From NCBI RefSeq assembly GCF_041146395.1, contig NC_091010.1:49930001-49994000 (forward strand): a stretch of 64,000 nucleotides of DNA. The letters run 5' to 3'. Source of the DNA: Eulemur rufifrons. Lineage: Eukaryota; Chordata; Mammalia; Primates; Lemuridae. This document shows, piece by piece, positions 57,640 to 64,000 of the stretch. How positions within the stretch are numbered: position 1 is the first letter of the stretch; each line of letters opens with the position of its first letter. The notes below the pieces were generated by a model that saw nothing but the letters and a program-made list of their open reading frames with translations, was not told the DNA's origin and did no database searches. Made by a program: the position numbers and the translations under genes.

Positions 57640-57832
57640 CCAAGGAGTGGCTCATTCAATCCTCCTAACGACCCTGCTGCTGGGTGTGTACTGTTCTAAT
57701 CTTCATTCTACAGATGAGAAAAGTGAGCTAAGAGAAGTTAAGGAACCTGTCCAGAGTCACACAGTGACAGAGCCAGTTACCAATCCCAGGCAATGTGTCC
57801 CCAGTGCTTACACTCTACGCCACTCTCAGAAA
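57640..57832 (-). mobile_element. MIR SINE, reverse orientation
   Basis: 'attcaatcctcctaacgacc', 'tctacagatgagaaaagtga', 'ccagagtcacacagtgacag' and 'ccagttaccaatcccaggca'. Confidence 0.82.
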
Positions 57833-57834
57833 GC

Positions 57835-58840
57835 TGAGTTCTGAGGGCCACCAATGGCCAGAGATGAAGTTAGCAACTCCCTTTGCTCTTCCCTATAGGA
57901 GCCGCCATATTGAAATCGGTAACCCTGATAAATGAGGAAGGCTTTCCAAAATGCATGCCACTAAGAGTCATCATGGCATGTGACACGGGTTCACAGAGAC
58001 ACCACACTTGGCTCAAAGGTTTAATTCCAAGGAACCATCCCAAGCCCTTCCCAAACTGCATCTACAGGCTGGCAATGACCCACAGGGACAAGTCTGGCCA
58101 TGCTCATGGCCACTCCAAGGCCAGGGCCAGTGCACTGCACAAGCTGCTCCCTGCTTGTGTGTCCCCTCCCTACATGAGGAAAGGAGGCCTCCAGGCAAGG
58201 GAGGGGGGGGTGGGGGAGCAGCATTCCTTTCTTGTGACAGTCTGCAACTTGGGAGGGGCTGGGGGACCAGAAGAGAAGGGGAGAAGAAGAAAAGTTCTGA
58301 TGTGGAAGTTCCCACTGGCTCTCAGGCCCCCGCCAGCTCATCAATGAGTCCTTTCAAGGCTCCCTCTTCCCGAATGAGTTATCATTTCCTGTCCAGCACA
58401 CTTCGCCCATTGATGGGGTGTCAGCAAACCCCACCAGTTCACACTGCACCCAGGGAGACTGGGCAGGAATTAAGGGGGGAAGAGGAAGAAGTCAGAAGGA
58501 TAAGGAGTGGCTTTCAAGCCCACACTCAATGGGATATTCAATACCATACTGTGGGATTAAGAGAGGATTTGTACACAGGAAGCAGGCTCACCTGTGGCTT
58601 GTCTCACAGGTAGATTAAGGACAGGGAGATAAAATCAGGTATTGGGGGCAAACATGCAGGCCTGACCTCTCAAGGTGACTCACCACCAAGGCCTGCAGAA
58701 GAACGAGTGGACCCTGTTGCGAGGGCTAGGAGTGGGAGTTTCTTCTTTGCACTTTTATTGGCCTAAGTCAGGCTCAGAGCCCTGAGGAGGAATCTAGAAC
58801 ATCTTGGCTTTCCTTTCCTGGGATGGGAAGGGGTGCTGCT
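57835..58840. other. Unannotated intronic stretch
   Basis: No gene or named repeat. A long G run with G4 potential sits at about 58199-58217. Confidence 0.55.
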
Positions 58841-58844
58841 CAAC

Positions 58845-59315
58845 TCACAATGATTCCCTTTTCTCTGGTCCTTGTCTCTGATATACAGGGGTGGGCCGCC
58901 TAGTGGCCATGTCTGTGCAGCATGACCCTCGACCCCTTGTCATCCTGATTGGTCCAGGGAGGACATCTGACCCAAGTCAGACCAATCAGAGTCTTCCCTG
59001 GGATTTTTCAATTTGGAACTAGGACAGAGTCAGTCTCTCTGCTGTTGAGAGCCACAAGATAGGAAATTCTAGAGCTGCTGACAGCCAACTTCCTCAGGGT
59101 GTGAGGTAACAGAAGCTGAGGACAATGCCCAGAGGAAAGTAGAGACAAGACAAAGGGAGGGGAGATCCTGGTTTCAGGAGTTTCATTCCTGAAGGCCACT
59201 GCCTCACTGTCCACATGGTAGATTGCATCCTTCCAACCACGTCTCCTTTTTGTCTAAGCCAGTGTGAGTGTAAAACTGTCACTTATAACCAAAAGATGCC
59301 TAACTAAATTAGCTT
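58845..59315 (+). mobile_element. Ancient LTR-like repeat, third copy
   Basis: 'ggacatctgacccaagtcag', 'accaatcagagtcttccctg', 'gctgctgacagccaacttcc' and 'taagccagtgtgagtgtaaa' followed by 'tgtcacttataaccaaaaga' match the repeats at 4915 and 9755. MaLR-like; exact name uncertain. Confidence 0.5.
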
Positions 59316-59892
59316 GTACCAAAGGGGTGTCTGCAATGGTAACTCCAAGATCCATACTACCCTCCCCCAAGTGAACATGCCTATGTGTGTTAGAGACACA
59401 CCTACCATGCACATGTACAAACCGGGTGGCAAGTGCCTCGTCTGGTTAGACAGACACAGTGGTATGCCAAGTTGTGTCTATAGTTCAAGAAATTGCTTAT
59501 TTTCTGTTTCCGTCTTCTCCGTGTGTTTGCTTTTCTTTGCCTGCAATGATGTGGCGGCTTGTGTTTCACCCTGGATGTGTGTCGACACATCTGCTCAGGC
59601 ACACAGCACCTGCGGCCATCCTCCCAACTCTCCACCATGGTTTCCTACCCCCAGGTGAAGGGGGGGTGACAAAGCATGACTGTTAAGATCATCCAAGGAC
59701 GCCAACAAAGCCCCGAGTGTCTCCTGCAATACCCAAAACTGGAATAGGCTCAGCTTCCCCCTTCTGTCCCTCTGCTCCAACCTGGACTCTGACCCTGAGA
59801 TCTCTGCTGGGGGATCTTGGATGAGTGAGGACACAAGAGAGGCCAGCCTACCAGAGAGACTCGAGCCACCATCTGAGCTCCAACCAACTCAC

Positions 59893-59973
59893 CTGCAGGT
59901 CAAAAAACTTGCTGTACCTCCGGTAGATGGTCTGGGAGGTAGAGTCGGACCAGGTCACGTTGATGATGTATAC
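59893..59973 (-). CDS. SH3PXD2A: SH3PXD2A exon, PX domain residues 25-51
   Basis: An 81-bp exon in phase 0 at both ends, encoding 27 residues from VYIINVTW through [12 protein letters not shown]. This is the beta-sheet part of the PX fold plus the RRYSKF motif. The first Arg of that motif corresponds to R42 of human TKS5, one of the two arginines mutated to abolish phosphoinositide binding. The acceptor is 'cccgcag' and the donor is 'gtgagt', both consensus on the minus strand. SH3PXD2B has RVTWSSGSTEA where this exon has [11 protein letters not shown], which favours SH3PXD2A. Because 81 is divisible by three, skipping would stay in frame but delete the lipid-binding arginine. Confidence 0.97.
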
Positions 59974-60324
59974 CTGCGGGGAAAAGGCAAGAGCAGGTGA
60001 GCAGGTGACCAAGGCTGGGCTTCAAGCTTCCAGATATCACTTAACTGGACTTGCAGGTGTTCTGTATGGCTGGGACCATTCTTTTTCTCATCTCATGTGT
60101 CCCCAGGGCCTAGCACAATGTCAGCTACCATGTGGCTGCCACAATATATGTTTAAAATACACACACACACACATCTAGGGGGGCACTCCATAAAATGCTA
60201 AGGATGATTATCTTACGAGGGCAGGATTAAAACAAGTGGTTTTAATTTCCTTATTTTTACTTATATGTATTTTATACAAGGAACATAAAATTGCTTTTTT
60301 TTAAGCAGCTAATTTCCACTGATT

Positions 60325-60500
60325 CTCAAACTTGAGAATGAATGAGATCTATGAGGGGCATTCCAAAATTGCAGGTGCCTGGGCCCCACTCTCTGAAATT
60401 CTGCCAGGTTTTGAGGCTTGGACCGCTACACTTTTAACAAACTCCAGGTTATTTTGCTGCAGCTGATTCTCAGGACTCGCTGCGAAAATCACTTCGGGAA
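60325..60500 (+). mobile_element. MER5/MER20-like hAT fossil
   Basis: 'tgattctcaaacttgagaat', 'gcaggtgcctgggccccact' and 'cttttaacaaactccaggtt'. Confidence 0.5.
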
Positions 60501-61019
60501 ATCATAAGCGTTTCAGAGATGTGTGATTCATCTCAGTATTGCCGAGTCTCAGCTCGGTGCCTGGCACAGAGCAGCGCTCAGAAAACATCTGGCTGTGTTG
60601 GACAACGGAACCGGCCCTCTGGATGAGAAGTAGATTTAAAGGAGAGCTATTAGCACGTGGAAGATTTGAAAACTTTTCTCTTTGGGTGCCTCGGCAACGA
60701 AGGCGTTTCAGGGCCAGATTGTCACCCCTGGTCCCAAGGCTCCATCAGGTTCTGCAGTGCCTCAGGCCACTCTGGAAGGCTGGCCCTGGCCCAGGAGGTC
60801 ACTGGAGCAGGAGAGAAAGCCCCTGGCCAGCACAATCTGGCCTGCTGTTCCCACTATTTCTGTCCCTTCTGGGAGAGGCCTGAGCTAGAGGGTTGGGTCC
60901 CCTCCTGCAGCCTCAGGGCACTTCTACTGACTTCCTCCTCTGGCATTGTTCTCAGAGCAAAGGGAGAACACCGATGCCACACAGGTGAGACAGGAGAGAG
61001 GCAGTGGCTGCAGGTCCCC

Positions 61020-61135
61020 AGCGGTGGTTCCCATGCCAGGACACCATCAGGACCACCTGGGTAGCTGCACAAAATTTCAGACTCCTGGGCCTCTGCCTAG
61101 CGATTCTCATCCTGTAGGTCTGGGGTGGGGACTCT
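61020..61135 (+). mobile_element. MER20-like hAT fossil
   Basis: 'caccatcaggaccacctggg', 'tagctgcacaaaatttcaga' and 'ctcctgggcctctgcctagc'. Confidence 0.5.
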
Positions 61136-61639
61136 ATCAGTGAGAAGAACAAAACAGCCAGAGAAGCCAGGGGCCTAGGCCCTGGTGAGAAGGAGGGACA
61201 TCAGCAAAAAGGAGCAGCATTCGGACACCTCGTTACCAGACTGGCTGAGCCCCCAGAGGCCTGGAGCAGTCCAGTCCCTTTCCTTGTCCCCAGTTAATGG
61301 ACAAGGAAATGAGCTCTGAATCCAGTCCCTTCCCCTCTCCCACCTCTAAGTCACAGAGGCAGCCTTATGCCACGGGGCATGTTTGTTCTGAAATGCAACC
61401 GAGCAAAGGGCCATAAAGCCAAGCAAATAGGACTGAATGTTGCCACCCAGACATGGGTACTTATGACACGTGACCCTGATAAGGAAGAACATCAAGTAAT
61501 AGGCCACTCCTAACCTCCTGAGCTCAAAACAAACTACTGGCTATTATTATAATAAATGGGGACACGCTTTGCTTTATATCATATGTAAATGTATGTCCCA
61601 TGAGCAATTGTAAAACCACTTAGACAACATCATGTTACC

Positions 61640-61885
61640 TAATATTTGGGTAACTAGATGCTACTAGACACCAGTACAGTGCAAAGCATTTATGTGCATT
61701 AGCTCATTTAACCTTCAGCCCAATGAGGCAGCTACCGCTGTCATCCCCATATTGTACAGGAGGGTGAGGCTCAGAGAAGCTAAGTAACTGGCCCACGGTC
61801 ATACAGCTAACAAAATGCAGAGCAAAGGACTTGAACCCAGGTCTAGCTGAGTTCAATCCCTATGCTCTTAACCACACTGGACTAT
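61640..61885 (-). mobile_element. MIR SINE, reverse orientation
   Basis: 'ttagctcatttaaccttcag', 'ggtgaggctcagagaagcta', 'acggtcatacagctaacaaa', 'cttgaacccaggtctagctg' and 'gctcttaaccacactgga'. Confidence 0.88.
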
Positions 61886-61956
61886 CTCCCCATATGTAAA
61901 TTTAGGAGTTTGGATATTTCAATCAAACTACTTGATCAGGACCACTGAACAACACC

Positions 61957-62095
61957 TTTTTTGTTTTGTTTGTAGAGATGGGGGAGCGTCTTGCTATGTT
62001 CCTCAGGCTGGTCTTGAACTCCTGGCCTCAAGGGATCCTCCCACCTCGGCCTCCCAAAGTGCTGGGATTACAGGCCTAAGCCAGGGTGCCTGCCC
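61957..62095 (-). mobile_element. Alu left monomer, reverse orientation
   Basis: Starts with a T-rich stretch, then 'gtagagatgggggagcgtct', 'cctcaggctggtcttgaact', 'cctcccaaagtgctgggatt' and 'acaggcctaagccagggtgc'. Only one arm is present. Confidence 0.92.
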
Positions 62096-62929
62096 ATTAA
62101 GTAAAGCTCTAGGTGGTCTGGGAAGCCCACAAAGCCCTCGTCAGGGAGTGTGCCCAGAGGAACAGGGGAGTAAAGGCAACTCAGAGAGCCTGAGCCCAAG
62201 AAGAGACAGAACTTGGGGGCCCAGACCAAAGTCAATGGTGAGGAATGCTACAAAACCAGACTGACGCAGAGGACACCCTCATACAACCAGCATCATCAAC
62301 TGTGGCAAAGTGCTCCGGGGTTCCCACGAGGGTTATTTTGTAGCCCATTTCCCCTGCTGACTCCAGCCCCATCTCCGCTCCCCACCTGCATCTCCTCCTC
62401 CCACAGGTCCTGGGTAGGGAGCGGATGCTGTGCAGGCACCAGGTGCTGCCTCCCTGACCTCTGCCCCACGCGGCCTGGCCCTCCCCAGAGAGCGCACGTG
62501 TGCACCAGGGAGCCCTGCTAGGCCACTAGACAGCAGCCTTTCTCCTGAGCCAGCCAAGGGGAGCCCAGAGGAAGGGCTTAACTGGGGCTTAACACACCCG
62601 TCCTCCATCCCCTCTAGCAATTAGGCTTCCCTTCACCTCCCAGAGAGAATTAATTGCAGGCTCACAGTCCCTAGCAGCTGGGAGGATCCTGGGAGGCCTC
62701 TACTTTTGCAAAGGAGGAACCCAGGGCCCAGGGTGGTGATTTGTCAAGGAAGGGGCATGACCAGGTGAGAAAGAGGGGATTCTGCAGTCAGCCATAGCTG
62801 GGCTTCGCTCCCAGCACCCTCCTCACCAGCGTGAGACGTCAGCCCAGCCTCTCAGGCCTTCAGGCTCCTCCTCTGCACAATGGGCACAAGCTTCAGGGCG
62901 GCCAGGCCTGAGGCACGCATGCTTAGCAC

Positions 62930-63005
62930 TGCTGTGAGCTCACACTTGTTAGTGGCAGAGCTGGGATGGGAACGCAGACCTCCTAGTTCTCAGCCTAGGG
63001 CTACC
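62930..63005 (-). mobile_element. Possible MIR fragment
   Basis: 'ttagtggcagagctgggatg' followed by 'ggaacgcagacctcctag' resembles part of a reversed MIR; weak. Confidence 0.35.
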
Positions 63006-64000
63006 CCTCACATGGCCAGAGCATGCCCTCCTCAGAAACAGTTGAAAATTCACAGCCAGTCCTGTCTCTTTAACTCTTGATCTGAACCCACACCAAAGGC
63101 GCACCCTTTAGAGACCCAGCCAGGAGAAAGGGATGACAGAGAGCTGTCTGTGTGACCCTTGCTGGCCACAGCCACCTGGCCAGGACATGACCATGCTTCC
63201 CCCCACACCCCCCGGGGCAAAAAAAAAAAAGCATTTCTTTCCTTTTTTGGCGAAAGATTGCTCCTGCCAACATCCTGCACCCCCTTCCTGTGTCCTGAGC
63301 GGGCATAAGTATGACTCAGGGTGGGGGTGGGGAAACAAGCCCCCAGTCCCACGTTCTCCCAAACTTCTAGGATTTGCCAGAGACCCCTCCCCGCCCCCGG
63401 GACCTGGGTCTAAATCCTGGGTTGAGGAGATGGCCAGAGACCCCTGGAGATAAGCCTGGAGATGCAGGATGGTCTGCAGACCCCTTTATCTCATCTTGGC
63501 AGCAGCTCGTCTGCTTTGCTCCAAACCTTGAACCTCCCTGACTGTCACTCCCGATGAGTGATGGGTACACGGAATTCCAGCCCTACCCCACCGGCCCCGA
63601 CACCAACACCAGTTTCTCAAGTCTCCCTGAGCTGGCCCTGCCACCACTGGAAACTTCAGAGATAAACCGGGGGAGAAAAGCAGGTGACAGGGAAGGGGGA
63701 CAGGGCAGAGGTCATCTGAGAAAGCCGGCTCTGTTTACAGCCTGAGTTGGGGCCCAGATAAACTCTCCTCTGGCTCCAGGAGCAGCCAAGATAACATTAC
63801 CCGGCAGCTGGATCTCAAGAAAGGTTTGGCAATTAAACATCCTGCTTCCAAACACTTTACTTGGGGTTATGTTTCCCGGGTGGAGTTTCCCTTCCTTCTG
63901 GATTTAAAAAACCCATGGATTCTATTTCCCCTGTTTCTGGCCATGTGGGGCAGATGGCGGGCGTCTGTGAAGGCTCACTACAGACCAGCACCTGCTTCCA

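Larger units (their letters stand above)
29321..59892 (-). other. SH3PXD2A: Intron between the residue 25-51 and residue 52-77 exons
   Basis: A 30,572-bp phase-0 intron with GT-AG ends on the minus strand (donor gtgagt, acceptor ttctcag). It contains most of the repeats listed below, including MaLR LTRs on both strands, an L1 fragment antisense to the gene, a run of hAT fossils and a cluster of MIRs. Repeat-free parts are described in separate entries. I see no nested gene in it. Confidence 0.93.
1..64000 (-). other. SH3PXD2A: SH3PXD2A (TKS5) gene body, internal part
   Basis: The whole window lies inside one minus-strand gene, inferred from three exons that read in order from high to low coordinates and encode contiguous PX-domain sequence. 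SH3PXD2A encodes TKS5/FISH, a Src-substrate scaffold with an N-terminal PX domain and five SH3 domains that organises podosomes and invadopodia. Only residues about 25-102 are encoded here; the first coding exon (about 24 residues) and the promoter lie above 64000, and the remaining exons lie below 1. The plus strand is therefore the template strand. The paralogue SH3PXD2B was considered: its PX sequence differs at several positions where this window matches SH3PXD2A as I remember it. Confidence 0.95.
59974..64000 (-). other. SH3PXD2A: Intron upstream of the first visible exon (partial)
   Basis: Intronic sequence between the first coding exon (outside the window) and the exon at 59893-59973. 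The acceptor has a pyrimidine-rich tract ending in 'ttttccccgcag' on the minus strand. The intron holds two hAT/MER-like fossils, a MIR and an inverted Alu left monomer, listed separately. The remainder (about 60501-61019, 61136-61639 and 62096-64000) shows nothing I recognise apart from a 12-base A run at 63219-63230. Confidence 0.9.

Noticed and set aside
29245..59973. SH3PXD2B (TKS4) as the gene
   Set aside because: The exons read [22 protein letters not shown] and [11 protein letters not shown], where TKS4 as I know it differs at several of these positions.
1..64000. CRISPR array, operon, phage or other prokaryotic system
   Set aside because: No regularly spaced repeats, no clustered same-strand genes and no ribosome-binding layout. 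The repeats and splice sites are those of a primate nuclear genome.

Overview
This window is vertebrate nuclear DNA, almost certainly from a strepsirrhine primate (lemur or galago group). It has no long open reading frames of its own and is full of Alu, MIR, L2, L1, MaLR-LTR and hAT-type repeats. Two of the full-length Alus (5290-5649 and 12432-12761) carry a duplicated A-rich linker with a repeated 'attagc' motif, a form I associate with lemur/galago Alus. The species cannot be fixed from the sequence.

The only gene I can support lies on the minus strand and runs through the whole window. Three short exons with consensus splice sites encode consecutive parts of the PX domain of SH3PXD2A (TKS5/FISH), the phosphoinositide-binding scaffold of podosomes and invadopodia. 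In transcription order they are 59893-59973 (residues 25-51), 29245-29320 (residues 52-77) and 3856-3932 (residues 77-102). Their reading frames join exactly across introns of 30,572 and 25,312 bp. The first coding exon lies beyond 64000. The rest of the PX domain and the five SH3 domains lie beyond position 1. Residue identities at the positions where TKS5 and TKS4 differ favour SH3PXD2A over SH3PXD2B.

Everything else is intron. Going from 1 to 64000: the start of the window is the 3'-side intron with MIRs; 4-18 kb holds three full Alus with target-site duplications, several L2/MIR copies and an MLT1-type LTR; 18-29 kb is mostly old repeats plus a short perfect hairpin at 26066-26102; 30-45 kb has MaLR LTRs, an L1 ORF2/3' fragment, a run of hAT fossils, a run of MIRs and a CpG-richer patch near 34.1-34.6 kb; 45-64 kb has further MIR/L2/hAT fossils, including a palindromic MER53-like element at 55941-56128. 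I found no RNA gene, second protein gene, CRISPR array or operon-like system. The points most worth a second look are the 26 kb perfect inverted repeat with head-to-head ETS-like cores, the CpG-richer patch upstream of an exon that opens with an in-frame ATG, and the paired-phase exons.
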